The notes under the pieces were generated by a model. The model was not told where the DNA came from, made no database searches, and saw only the letters and a program-made list of their open reading frames with translations. Positions 1 to 8,465 of a stretch of DNA of 64,000 nucleotides are shown one piece after another. The translations under genes were made by a program, and so were the position numbers. Position 1 is the stretch's first letter. Every line of letters starts with the position of its first letter. Source of the DNA: an uncultured Chlorobiaceae bacterium (GTDB taxonomy: Bacteria > Bacteroidota > Chlorobiia > Chlorobiales > Chlorobiaceae); NCBI GenBank assembly GCA_903895195.1, contig CAITSZ010000037.1:1-64000 (forward strand), written 5' to 3'.

Positions 1-1
1 G

Positions 2-643
2 ATTCTTGTGCAACTCTCCGAAAAAGTGCTGCAGAATTTCTTCCTCTCCATGAATGCCGTAAAACATCATGACATGGAGAGTGCGCGCCTGGTCAAGACG
101 GTCGATAATGAAATCGATATGGCCGAGGTTGACCTCGAGGAGCGCTGTCTGGCATTTCTCGCCCTGCAGCAGCCAGTTGCCCATGACCTTCGCACCATCG
201 TCACCATCATGAAGATCAATGACGACCTTGAGCGCATCGGCGACTTGGCGGTGCATATCACCGATCGTATGCCCGAAATCAGTTCGCAACTGCTTGAATC
301 ATTTGGGTTTGAAGCGATGGGAAAGCACGCCGGCGTTATGGTAAAGCAGTCGATTGAGGCCTTTGTCTCGAAAGACCGCAACTTGGCGGACGAAGTCTGC
401 GCAAACGATGAAGAGATCGACATCATGCACCGGGCGATCTTTAAAAGAGTCACGAAGCTGATGAAAACCGCCGACGCCAATGTCGACGAACTCATAGCGG
501 CGCTCTCCATCTCAAGGTATATCGAACGCATGGGCGATCACGCCACCATGATTGCCCGTGAGGTCATCTATCTGGTAACCGGTGAAATTGTCCGCCACAA
601 AGGCGATTTTTATGAAAACCTTCTTGAATCCCTGAACGACTGA
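2..643 (+). CDS. phoU: PhoU-like phosphate regulator, 5' end cut by window
   Basis: All-helical PhoU domain protein, expected to link phosphate transport (Pst) to the PhoR/PhoB signalling pair in the cytoplasm. The frame is open to the first base. Two paralogues in the window begin about 15 residues further upstream, so the true start lies outside the window and the GTG at 8 is not the start. The first metal-site motif (DDLERIGDLAVHI) and the second (SRYIERMGDHATMIAREVIYL) both keep the family's E-x3-D pattern, unlike the two paralogues. A Cys/Leu-rich repeat gene follows after about 70 bases, the same pairing seen at 11.3-13.0 kb on the other strand. No pst genes are visible. Confidence 0.9.
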   Translation: MLVQLSEKVLQNFFLSMNAVKHHDMESARLVKTVDNEIDMAEVDLEERCLAFLALQQPVAHDLRTIVTIMKINDDLERIGDLAVHITDRMPEISSQLLESFGFEAMGKHAGVMVKQSIEAFVSKDRNLADEVCANDEEIDIMHRAIFKRVTKLMKTADANVDELIAALSISRYIERMGDHATMIAREVIYLVTGEIVRHKGDFYENLLESLND

Positions 644-712
644 TCCATAAGCACTGGATGATAGTAAATGTGAAATCCGGTTTTGATAACATGTAGCACG
701 ATATCTAAAGTA

Positions 713-1876
713 ATGCCTAAAACAGTAAAAGCAGTAACCTTCAAAGATGTCATGGGCAATCTTGATGGCAAAGGTGACATAGATTGTTCACATAAGGGAT
801 TAACCTCACTTGAAGGCTGCCCTGAAATGGTGGAAGGTAATTTCAATTGTTCAGGCAACCATCTGAAAACTCTTGAGGGAGCCCCCTCTCAGATTGGCGG
901 CGATTTTTCATGTGCAGATAACCATCTCGCCTCACTCGAAGGCACACCTCAGTACGTTGATAATTTTGATTGTTCACACAATCGGTTAACCTCACTCGAA
1001 GGTGCACCGAAAGATGTTCAGGGGGATTTTGATTGCAATAACAACCTTTTGACCTCACTGACAGGCATCCCTAAACGCATTAAGGGCAACGTCGATTGTT
1101 CAGGCAACAAGCTTGTAACTCTTGAAGCAGCCCTGCATAAAGTTGGCGGCGATTTTTCATGTGCAGATAATCATCTCACCTCACTCGACGGCTCACCTCA
1201 CGAAGTCATCGATTTTGATTGTTCTCACAATCAACTGACCTCACTCGACGGCGGACCCGATGAAGTTAGAGGCGATTTTGACTGTTCATACAATCAGTTA
1301 ACTACTCTTGTGGGAGCTCCTGATTTTGTTGTCGGAGATTTTTTTTGTGCCGTAAACCGGCTCACCTCTCTTAAAGGTGGTCCTATAGAAGTGTATGGCA
1401 ACTTTGATTGCTCCAATCATAACCTGACATCCCTAAAGGGTGCTCCTAAAGAGGTAGGCGGATATTTTAATTGTTCAGGTAACCAGCTCTCCTCCCTCAA
1501 AGGTACTCCTCAGGAAGTTGGCGATTTAAATTGCTCAAACAATCAGCTCACCTCCTTTGATGGAGCCCCGGATAAAATTCAAGGCTGTATTGATTGCTCA
1601 GGCAACCTGCTGACGACACTCAAAGGAGCCCCTAAAAAAGTTAAGGGTGACTTCAATTGCGCAAACAATCAGCTTGCGTCACTCAAAGGTTCACCAAAAA
1701 AGGTTAAAGGTCATTTTAATTGCTCGGTAAACCCGATTACAGCCCTTGATGGGGCTCTTAAAAAAGTTGGGGGTGATTTTATCTGCGGTGAAAATGAGGC
1801 TATATTTACCGAAGAACAAGTTAGAGCGGCTTGTATCATAAAAGGTAACTATATCCATATCTCTCTTTTGTCTTAA
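713..1876 (+). CDS. Cys/Leu-rich repeat (LRR-like) protein, about 16 repeats
   Basis: Almost the whole 387-residue protein is a tandem array of about 16 units of 20-21 residues following the pattern DFxCSxNxLTSLxGxPxxV, plus a degenerate last unit. This predicts a solenoid with a Cys-Ser-x-Asn ladder, probably a protein-binding surface. There is no signal peptide or membrane segment, so it is probably cytoplasmic. The ATG at 713 (MPKTVKAVTF) is chosen because the paralogue at 11.3-12.3 kb starts the same way (MAKKVTQLSF); a TTG 30 bases upstream is less likely. It lies just downstream of a phoU-like gene, and the same pair recurs in the window. Function is unknown; a PhoU-associated binding protein is an inference from gene order only. 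Confidence 0.85.
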   Translation: MPKTVKAVTFKDVMGNLDGKGDIDCSHKGLTSLEGCPEMVEGNFNCSGNHLKTLEGAPSQIGGDFSCADNHLASLEGTPQYVDNFDCSHNRLTSLEGAPKDVQGDFDCNNNLLTSLTGIPKRIKGNVDCSGNKLVTLEAALHKVGGDFSCADNHLTSLDGSPHEVIDFDCSHNQLTSLDGGPDEVRGDFDCSYNQLTTLVGAPDFVVGDFFCAVNRLTSLKGGPIEVYGNFDCSNHNLTSLKGAPKEVGGYFNCSGNQLSSLKGTPQEVGDLNCSNNQLTSFDGAPDKIQGCIDCSGNLLTTLKGAPKKVKGDFNCANNQLASLKGSPKKVKGHFNCSVNPITALDGALKKVGGDFICGENEAIFTEEQVRAACIIKGNYIHISLLS

Positions 1877-1910
1877 TGCCATGGGCATCTTCCATTCACC
1901 GAGGCAAAGC

Positions 1911-3464
1911 ATGTACACGACAAAAACAATATATTTGACCGTAACGTCGCCAGAAGAATCCGCTTTGCTTTTTGAAAAAGTTCTTCATTTCGGATGGCAG
2001 CTCAAATCTCATTCTGCAACCAGAGAACAGCTTGATTTCTTTGACACATTTGAATGGAATGCTTTCGAAAAAGATGTTGTAATCGTAAAAACCAAAAAAA
2101 GCATCTCCCTTTTTGACCTCAATACTGGCCAGGAAGCAGGCGCTATTGCATTCAAACGGAATCCCTCCTTTTTTTTTCCAGCTGATCTTCCGCCTGGAAA
2201 ACTGAAAGAGAGGCTTTCATCATATAGTGATATCAGGGCATTCATCAAGCTCTGTTCCATTACTACCGTCATTGAGTCATATCACATCCTTGACGACAAC
2301 GAAAAAACCATCGGCGTACTGACCTCAACCTCACTGTGCCTTGAAGGCTCAAAGGAGCAGTTTGCATCATTTCTTTCCCTTGTACCTCTAAGGGGTTATC
2401 AGGAAGAGATCGAGAAGATTACTCATGATACCTCCTTTGGAACTCCTCTTGATTTCAAAGAGCTCTTTCTGCTCATAATGGCAGCAGCCGGACAAAACGT
2501 CCAGGGCTACTCATCAAAAATCAGCCTCTCTCTCAATGCAGACGCCTCCATTCATCATAGTACCCAACGCCTGCTCCAATTCACCCTTTCCCTTTTGCAA
2601 AAGAATGAGCATGGAATAAAAAACGACATCGACACCGAGTTTTTGCACGACTATCGTGTGGCTATACGCAGAACCCGCTCGATCCTCAGGCAGCTAAAGG
2701 GCGTGTACGACCAACAGGAAACTGCATTTTACCTCACCGCCTTTAAAGAGCTCGGAAAAAAGACAAACCAGTTGCGCGATAGTGACGTCTATTTGCTTCA
2801 CGAGGAAACCTATTACAACTATCTTCCTCCATTTCTCCAGTCCTCACTTAAGTCCTTCTTTATTGATATTGCGGCTTCCCGCAAGAAGCTTCACAAACAG
2901 TTTTGCAGTTATCTCGCATCCAGCGACTATAAGTTATTCCTTCATAAGTGGAATACATTTGTACATAGAGACTCTCTTCCAGACTCTCTGCAGGCCCCTA
3001 CTGCATCTCTATCGACCAGCACGGTTGCCCAGGGTTCGATAAAAAAAGCATGGAAAAAAGTAATCCGCCACGGCCGGCACATCAGCTCTGAAACAACTGA
3101 TGCCGAGCTTCACGCACTGCGTATCGACTGTAAAAAACTGAGATATCTTCTTGAATTTTTCGCTTCAATTTTTCCACCAAAAAACATTGTTCCTGTTATC
3201 CGGAAAATGAAGGAACTGCAGGAAAATCTCGGAGACTTTGTGGACTTTTCTGTTCAGCTCCAGTTTCTTGATGACCGCCTTAATGCAATGCCTGCAGGCG
3301 AAAAAGAGCGCTTATGTGCAGCCTCCCTCGGAGGTCTGATGGCTACCCTTTTTCAGAAAAAAGAGGAGGCTCGCCTGGAATTCCACAAAACCTTCCGATC
3401 GTTTGATAATGACGACACCGCTCAGCAGTTTCACACTCTTCTATTGTGCGCTTCTTCGAAATGA
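1911..3464 (+). CDS. CYTH-like/CHAD domain protein
   Basis: The C-terminal half (roughly residues 220-500) is a CHAD domain: His/Arg/Lys-rich helices with HDYRVAIRRTRSILRQLKG and LHALRIDCKKLRYLLEFF. CHAD helical bundles are known to bind polyphosphate. The N-terminal ~190 residues look like a very diverged CYTH (triphosphate tunnel) domain, starting YLTVTSPEES with alternating strands and charged residues; I am unsure that it is catalytic. The ATG at 1911 is preceded by GAGG and preferred over one at 1881. Polyphosphate kinase follows 138 bases downstream in the same direction, which strongly supports a role in polyphosphate metabolism or binding. Confidence 0.8.
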   Translation: MYTTKTIYLTVTSPEESALLFEKVLHFGWQLKSHSATREQLDFFDTFEWNAFEKDVVIVKTKKSISLFDLNTGQEAGAIAFKRNPSFFFPADLPPGKLKERLSSYSDIRAFIKLCSITTVIESYHILDDNEKTIGVLTSTSLCLEGSKEQFASFLSLVPLRGYQEEIEKITHDTSFGTPLDFKELFLLIMAAAGQNVQGYSSKISLSLNADASIHHSTQRLLQFTLSLLQKNEHGIKNDIDTEFLHDYRVAIRRTRSILRQLKGVYDQQETAFYLTAFKELGKKTNQLRDSDVYLLHEETYYNYLPPFLQSSLKSFFIDIAASRKKLHKQFCSYLASSDYKLFLHKWNTFVHRDSLPDSLQAPTASLSTSTVAQGSIKKAWKKVIRHGRHISSETTDAELHALRIDCKKLRYLLEFFASIFPPKNIVPVIRKMKELQENLGDFVDFSVQLQFLDDRLNAMPAGEKERLCAASLGGLMATLFQKKEEARLEFHKTFRSFDNDDTAQQFHTLLLCASSK

Positions 3465-3602
3465 AAACAACAGCAGCGTGCAGCGTCAACCTCTCTTCTC
3501 TAAGCCCTCACTTTACAGGGAGTAAGTTCTTTCTGTTTTCGGATGACCGCATCTCTGATCTGCTCGTGCGTATACTTTTATAATAAATAGGAACTCTATT
3601 TT

Positions 3603-5702
3603 ATGTTGGCAGTGAATGGAAACATCGGGACCGAACCTGCGGTTGATTTTTATAATACATCCCTGTATGTCAACAGGGAGTTAAGCTGGATTGATTTCAA
3701 TCAAAGGGTGCTCGAGGAAGCGCTTAATCCTGAAGCGCACCCCCTTCTCGAACGGGTAAAATTTATCTCGATTTTCAGCTCCAACCTTGATGAATACTTT
3801 ATGATCAGGGTTGCTGGTATTGAGGACCAATACCAGGCAGGCATTCAGGATCGAACAATCGACGGCTATACTCCAGCCGAACAGCTCGAAAAGATCCGGA
3901 CAATGGTTTTGCAGCAGCTAACTCAGCGTAACGAGTGCTTCTATAACAACCTTCTGCCTGCCATGCAAAAAGAGGGGATAGAGTTTCTCAGGGTAGCTGA
4001 ACTTTCAGCAACCAGGCAGCGGGCGCTTAGCAATTTTTTCCGCAAGGAAATCTATCCGGTACTTACTCCGCTTGCATTCGATACAGGTCACCCCTTTCCA
4101 TTCATGTCGAACCTGTCGCTAAATCTCGCCATTGAACTTGAAGATGAGGAGGGCGGCTCCCTGAAGTTTGCCCGAGTAAAAGTTCCAAGCATTCTCCCAC
4201 GGCTTCTGCAACTCAACGATATAAAAGGGTTCAATGATGATGACGGTATCATCCGGTTTATCTGGCTCGAAGACCTTATTGAAAACAATCTTGCACATCT
4301 TTTTCCGAAGATGAAGATTACAAAATCGCATCTCTTCAGGTTGATTCGTGATGCTGATATTGAAATTGAGGAAGACGAAGCAGGTGATCTCTTGAAGACC
4401 ATTGAAAAGGGGCTTCGGTCACGCCGTTACGGCAAAGTTGTCCGCCTTGACATAACGCCTGCAATGCCTCAGTCGGTCAGAAAGCTTCTCATGAAAAATC
4501 TCGATGTCGCCCAGCGAAACGTTTATGAAATAAATGGCGCGCTTGGACTCAGCTGTCTTATTGACCTTTTGAAAATAGAACGGCCTGATTTGAAAGATGA
4601 GCCTTTTGTGCCTAAAAATCGGTTGGAAGAGAAGTTTAGCGGGGATATTTTCGGTGCGATAAAAGCTAAAGATCAACTTCTTTATCATCCCTACGACTCG
4701 TTTCAGACGGTCGTTGATTTTATCAACCAGGCCGCAGCTGATCCGGATGTGCTTTCCATAAAGCAGACACTCTACAGGGTCGGCAGCAATTCCCCGATAG
4801 TACAGGCATTAATGAATGCAGCTGAAAGGGGTAAACAGGTTGCGGTTCTGGTGGAACTCAAGGCAAGGTTTGATGAAGGCAATAATATTATCTGGGCACG
4901 TGCTCTTGAGGATGTAGGAGCACATGTTTCCTTCGGTCTGCCTGGTCTGAAAACTCACGCGAAGTTGACTCTTGTTGTTCGTCGAGAACAAAACAAGCTT
5001 AAGCGCTATCTGCATCTCGGCACAGGAAATTATAATCCAGCGACGGGAAAAATCTATACTGACTACAGTCTTTTTATAGCAAACGAACAGCTGGCCAATG
5101 AAGTTGCAGAACTCTTCAACACCTTGACCGGGTATTCCAAACATACAGACTATAAAAAACTGCTTGTTTCGCCTATCAACACCCGAAAGCGCCTTATTGA
5201 AATGATTGATCGCGAAGTTGAGTGGTGCAAAAAGGAAGGCAAGGGGAGAATAATCATGAAAATGAACTCCATTGTGGATCCAAAAACCATTCAGGCACTC
5301 TACAGAGCCTCCTGTGAAGGTGTTCAGATAGACCTGATAGTTCGAGGCATTTGCAGTCTTAAACCTGGAATTCCAGGTATAAGCGATAATATCCGGGTTA
5401 TCAGCATCATTGGTCGTTTTCTGGAACACAGCCGGGCATACTACTTTAATAACGGCGGAAAGGAAGAACTCTATCTTGGGAGCGCCGATATCATGCAAAG
5501 AAACCTCGATGACCGGATAGAAACTCTTTTTCCTGTTTTAGACAAAACCCTCGTCCAGCGAGTCAAGGGCGATCTTCAACTTTTGTTGACCGACAATGTC
5601 AAGGCATGGGAAATGAACCCGGATGGCTCATACACAAAGATTAATAATGATGAACCTAAAGTAAACAGTCAGGCTCTCTTTTTAAGCCATTTCCCCCTGT
5701 AA
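3603..5702 (+). CDS. ppk1: Polyphosphate kinase 1
   Basis: Reversibly transfers the gamma-phosphate of ATP onto long-chain polyphosphate. The 699 residues match the usual length and four-domain layout: N-terminal helical domain with the motif [19 protein letters not shown], head domain, and two phospholipase D-like C-terminal domains. The presumed phospho-acceptor histidine is in [11 protein letters not shown] (about residue 452) and a second active-site histidine in [10 protein letters not shown] (about residue 609). [19 protein letters not shown] is also typical. The upstream neighbour is a CHAD protein, so the two form a polyphosphate pair. Nothing is truncated. Confidence 0.97.
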   Translation: MLAVNGNIGTEPAVDFYNTSLYVNRELSWIDFNQRVLEEALNPEAHPLLERVKFISIFSSNLDEYFMIRVAGIEDQYQAGIQDRTIDGYTPAEQLEKIRTMVLQQLTQRNECFYNNLLPAMQKEGIEFLRVAELSATRQRALSNFFRKEIYPVLTPLAFDTGHPFPFMSNLSLNLAIELEDEEGGSLKFARVKVPSILPRLLQLNDIKGFNDDDGIIRFIWLEDLIENNLAHLFPKMKITKSHLFRLIRDADIEIEEDEAGDLLKTIEKGLRSRRYGKVVRLDITPAMPQSVRKLLMKNLDVAQRNVYEINGALGLSCLIDLLKIERPDLKDEPFVPKNRLEEKFSGDIFGAIKAKDQLLYHPYDSFQTVVDFINQAAADPDVLSIKQTLYRVGSNSPIVQALMNAAERGKQVAVLVELKARFDEGNNIIWARALEDVGAHVSFGLPGLKTHAKLTLVVRREQNKLKRYLHLGTGNYNPATGKIYTDYSLFIANEQLANEVAELFNTLTGYSKHTDYKKLLVSPINTRKRLIEMIDREVEWCKKEGKGRIIMKMNSIVDPKTIQALYRASCEGVQIDLIVRGICSLKPGIPGISDNIRVISIIGRFLEHSRAYYFNNGGKEELYLGSADIMQRNLDDRIETLFPVLDKTLVQRVKGDLQLLLTDNVKAWEMNPDGSYTKINNDEPKVNSQALFLSHFPL

Positions 5703-5722
5703 CCAAAGTCCTCATTCCACTC

Positions 5723-5750
5723 TGTCATCCCGAGCCGAAGGCGAGGGATC
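5723..5750. repeat. Dispersed GTCATCCCGA...GAGGGATC repeat
   Basis: Short intergenic repeat beginning GTCATCCCGA and ending GAGGGATC, here after ppk1. Similar copies lie at 19174-19223 (one and a half copies) and 22641-22667. It always sits at a gene 3' end in this window. Confidence 0.6.
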
Positions 5751-5938
5751 GCTCCGTTTTTATCTCTTTTTCCGCCGCCTCCACATGCAGAATTTGCAAT
5801 CATTTAACTATTCCCCCGTTAAAAAACGGCGTAACATTTAGTAAACTCAACAAGCCATTATGATGGTGCGAGTAATCTCACGCCATCTCAACCGGTTATC
5901 ATCCATTTTTTCGCAATCATCATTAAATTGAACCGGCC

Positions 5939-6304
5939 ATGAATAATGTTAAACCCTTCAAGATCGTTATTGAGTGGAGCGGGACAGAAGACTTTTACTT
6001 CAGCTGCGATTACCGAAACCCGGCGTTGGATACACTCTCCAAAAACAATCAGACACATGCTACCCGAACGCTTCCTGTCATGACCAAAGCGATGGGCAAT
6101 GTCTTTAAAAAACTTCGTAAAGAGCACATTTCCTTTCCCATGTTTCTTGTAACACTCGCATTCAATCACCGCGACCTGCTGCACGAAATTGACCAGTTGC
6201 TTTTGCTTCTTCACTATCATCTCGAAAAAGAAAAAGACCCCGGTACCTTTTCCTGTTTTATAACCTCCTCTCAAACAGCCTCATTATCATCGAGTCATGA
6301 GTAA
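5939..6304 (+). CDS. Hypothetical protein, 121 aa
   Basis: A 121-residue frame with an ATG start and ordinary composition (IEWSGTEDFYFSCDY near the N-terminus, an amphipathic Leu-rich helix near residue 85). I recognise no family. An antisense frame of similar length overlaps it, but this strand agrees with the neighbouring genes and has more protein-like composition. The Ser/Thr-rich tail (TSSQTASLSSS) may be disordered. It stands alone between ppk1 and a deoxyribosyltransferase-like gene. Confidence 0.45.
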   Translation: MNNVKPFKIVIEWSGTEDFYFSCDYRNPALDTLSKNNQTHATRTLPVMTKAMGNVFKKLRKEHISFPMFLVTLAFNHRDLLHEIDQLLLLLHYHLEKEKDPGTFSCFITSSQTASLSSSHE

Positions 6305-6375
6305 GCGAACCTTATTTACTCCACTGAGGCAAGTGCAATAAAGACATAAACTTTGTTTAAATAAATGCCAACCCT

Positions 6376-6831
6376 ATGTATATAATATATTTAGCGGGGC
6401 CGTTATTTACAGCTGCGGAAAGAGAATTCAATAGTCGATTGGCGGAGTCTATCAGAAAAAAACGAAATGACTTAATTGTTCTTTTACCACAAGAAACAGC
6501 GGTAAAGTTTAAAAATTATAAAAATAAAAATCAAGAAATCTTCCGCGACTGTATTGATTCAATAAATAAGGCAGATATCATAGTGGCTCTCTTAGAGGGT
6601 GCAGATGCTGACTCCGGAACAAGTGTTGAGCTTGGCTATGCGTACAGTAAAGGAAAAGCAATATTGGGGATCAGAACTGACTTTCGTATTTCTGAAGAAA
6701 AGGGCTTAAATTTGATGCTCCCATTCTCGTGTACAGAATTATATCTTGATACTTCAGCAACCATCGACACAATTGCAGATAAAATTATTGTTTTTGCTGA
6801 TAGGCATACTATTGGTCTGAGCCCCGATTGA
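6376..6831 (+). CDS. Nucleoside 2-deoxyribosyltransferase family protein
   Basis: The 151 residues fit the nucleoside 2-deoxyribosyltransferase fold. The start MYIIYLAGPLFTAAEREFN matches the family's N-terminal substrate-binding motif, and DADSGTSVELGYAYSKGKAI carries the conserved Asp and catalytic-type Glu. Members swap nucleobases on deoxyribose or hydrolyse modified nucleotides; the exact substrate cannot be read here. The gene is markedly more AT-rich in its codons than ppk1 or its other neighbours (a run of Lys/Asn AAA and AAT codons near residues 45-55), suggesting separate acquisition. Confidence 0.85.
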   Translation: MYIIYLAGPLFTAAEREFNSRLAESIRKKRNDLIVLLPQETAVKFKNYKNKNQEIFRDCIDSINKADIIVALLEGADADSGTSVELGYAYSKGKAILGIRTDFRISEEKGLNLMLPFSCTELYLDTSATIDTIADKIIVFADRHTIGLSPD

Positions 6832-6884
6832 TTTACCGAAGCGTATCCAACATGTTTACGCTTTGTTTTTTCGCATTGGTCATC

Positions 6885-8105
6885 CTACTCCTTCAGCATA
6901 TCCTTCACCCTTTCGATTCTCCCGTCAACACTAACAGGTTTGATATTCAAAAGTCGGCTTATCAATGGATAAATATCAATGGTGTTGAGCTCTTTAGCTG
7001 CATATCCGTTTTTGAATGATGGGCCGGCTGCATAAAAAATAGCGTGCATCTTTTTATCATTCGGATCATATCCATGTGAACCTTCAGCGACTCGGTCATC
7101 GTCTCTCAACTTGACACTCCATCCATTTTCAGCAAGGAGAACAAAGTCAAGGGTACGCGGGTTTTTTCCATAATGCAGCTCAGGGGGGATTTCGTCCGAT
7201 TTCCAAACACGGGAGTGCGGAATCAGCTTCAATGCATTAAAAGCTTTTTGCCTGTTTTCACCTTTAACTTTAAACATCAATACCGGTGATGAGCCTTTGA
7301 TTTGCGAAAACCATGCTGTATCAAGATAATCGCTCAAGTTCACCGATCTGATGCGGTTGGTAGCCTCCATTCCATGATCGGAGACAACAATGAAATCGAT
7401 TCCAGAAAAAAAGGGAAGCCGTTTCAATTTCCCTGTAAATTCCGCAAGCTTATGGTCAAGGTCTACAAGACATTTTTTCACCTCTTCGCTTTCCGGGCCG
7501 TATTGATGGCCGGAAGCATCAGGTTCGTGCGAGTACAACAGAACCAGTTGTGGACGTTTATCCTCCGGTAGAGAAAGCCAGCTCATAACTGTATCGATAC
7601 GAGCGGAAAATGGGACTTTCTGATCATATTTTTTCCAATATGCAGGGGATATGCCTCTGATGGGAGCCTCGGAGCCAACCCAGAAAAACGATGCCGTCCT
7701 CACACCCTGCTTTTCTGCAGTCACCCATATAGGTTCACCGCCATAAAACGATGCATCTTCAACTGCTGAACGGTCCCCGATGCTGTAGTGCATCCCCGAC
7801 TTAGGGTCATAAAAGCTGTTTGCCACTATGCCATGATTATCGGGATAGAGTCCCGTCGCAATTGTGTAATGATTGGGAAAAGTAATCGAGGGAAACGCAG
7901 GTTTCATATACTCAGCCCTTACTCCTACCCTGGCAAGACTATCTAAAGTGGCAAGCCGGACCATCTCGGGATAATCACTTCTGAACCCGTCCAGCGAGAT
8001 CATGATAACGCAGGGCTTTGGTGCCCCGTATAAAGGCGTGTAACTGAATATCATCATGTTGAGAACAATGCCCAACCTGACAACCCACCTCGTTTTGTTT
8101 TTCAT
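6885..8105 (-). CDS. Secreted nucleotide pyrophosphatase/phosphodiesterase (NPP family)
   Basis: Alkaline-phosphatase-superfamily enzyme expected to hydrolyse phosphodiester or pyrophosphate bonds of nucleotides outside the cytoplasm. An N-terminal signal peptide (residues 1-28, ending near YGAPKP) precedes the type I phosphodiesterase domain. Metal and catalytic residues are visible: Asp in MISLDGFRSDYP, nucleophile Thr in FPSITFPNHYTIATGLYP, Asp/His in SHEPDASGHQYGP, Asp-His in VVSDHGM and the last His in GSHGYDP. At 406 residues it is a full-length bacterial NPP. Two PHO-box-like repeats lie upstream, which suits a phosphate-starvation enzyme. Confidence 0.92.
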   Translation of the reverse strand: MKNKTRWVVRLGIVLNMMIFSYTPLYGAPKPCVIMISLDGFRSDYPEMVRLATLDSLARVGVRAEYMKPAFPSITFPNHYTIATGLYPDNHGIVANSFYDPKSGMHYSIGDRSAVEDASFYGGEPIWVTAEKQGVRTASFFWVGSEAPIRGISPAYWKKYDQKVPFSARIDTVMSWLSLPEDKRPQLVLLYSHEPDASGHQYGPESEEVKKCLVDLDHKLAEFTGKLKRLPFFSGIDFIVVSDHGMEATNRIRSVNLSDYLDTAWFSQIKGSSPVLMFKVKGENRQKAFNALKLIPHSRVWKSDEIPPELHYGKNPRTLDFVLLAENGWSVKLRDDDRVAEGSHGYDPNDKKMHAIFYAAGPSFKNGYAAKELNTIDIYPLISRLLNIKPVSVDGRIERVKDMLKE

Positions 8106-8194
8106 TGTTTTTCTCCCTCTATCTAAATCAGTGAGTGGTTATTCATGATCGCTATCCACTATAAATAATGTAAATGGGTGAAATAATTTTTTAT

Positions 8195-8211
8195 GACACA
8201 AAGATGTAACA
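8195..8211 (-). promoter_or_regulatory. PHO-box-like direct repeat (GACACA-N5-GTAACA)
   Basis: Two hexamer half-sites spaced 11 bp apart start-to-start, about 90 bases upstream of the phosphodiesterase start. The same GTAACA half-site with an upstream NNNNCA half-site recurs near phosphate genes in this window. Assignment to PhoB is an inference from the 11-bp periodicity known for PhoB/PhoP sites. Confidence 0.45.
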
Positions 8212-8390
8212 GACATGCGGCGATAGAAAATGTTCACGGAAAACCGGCGATGTATGATTGCTTCCGGTAAACAGCAGGAAAAGCGAAGTCGAATGCATGG
8301 TTGATTTGACCAATAAGACGATGTCCACCGAGGCGGAAGAATGAATATAAATATCGGTCAAATAAAAGTTTTCAATCCCTTTATACCATG

Positions 8391-8407
8391 GTAACAAATG
8401 CGTAACA
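8391..8407. promoter_or_regulatory. PHO-box-like perfect direct repeat (GTAACA-N5-GTAACA)
   Basis: Two identical GTAACA hexamers with exactly 11-bp period, 59 bases before the TonB-dependent receptor start. It is the best-matching copy in the window and resembles the TTAACA-N5-TTAACA arrangement of PhoP sites in Bacillus. Confidence 0.5.
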
Positions 8408-8465
8408 CACCGAGATTATATTAGTTAAGTGACTTCTATTCCTTTTCACAATTAATAAAAATGAT

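Larger units (their letters stand above)
8106..8465. other. Divergent intergenic region with two PHO-box-like sites
   Basis: A 360-base gap between the divergently transcribed phosphodiesterase and TonB-dependent receptor genes. It has no convincing gene. It holds two direct-repeat sites with GTAACA half-sites, listed separately, and presumably both promoters. Confidence 0.6.

Noticed and set aside
67..531. Antisense open frame of 154 codons
   Set aside because: Lies opposite the phoU-like gene; Ser/Arg-rich shadow composition and no family.
4809..5498. Antisense open frame of 229 codons inside ppk1
   Set aside because: Complete overlap with a certain gene, and no recognisable motif.
5888..6274. 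Leftward 128-codon frame
   Set aside because: Mirror of the rightward 121-codon frame, which has better composition and direction.
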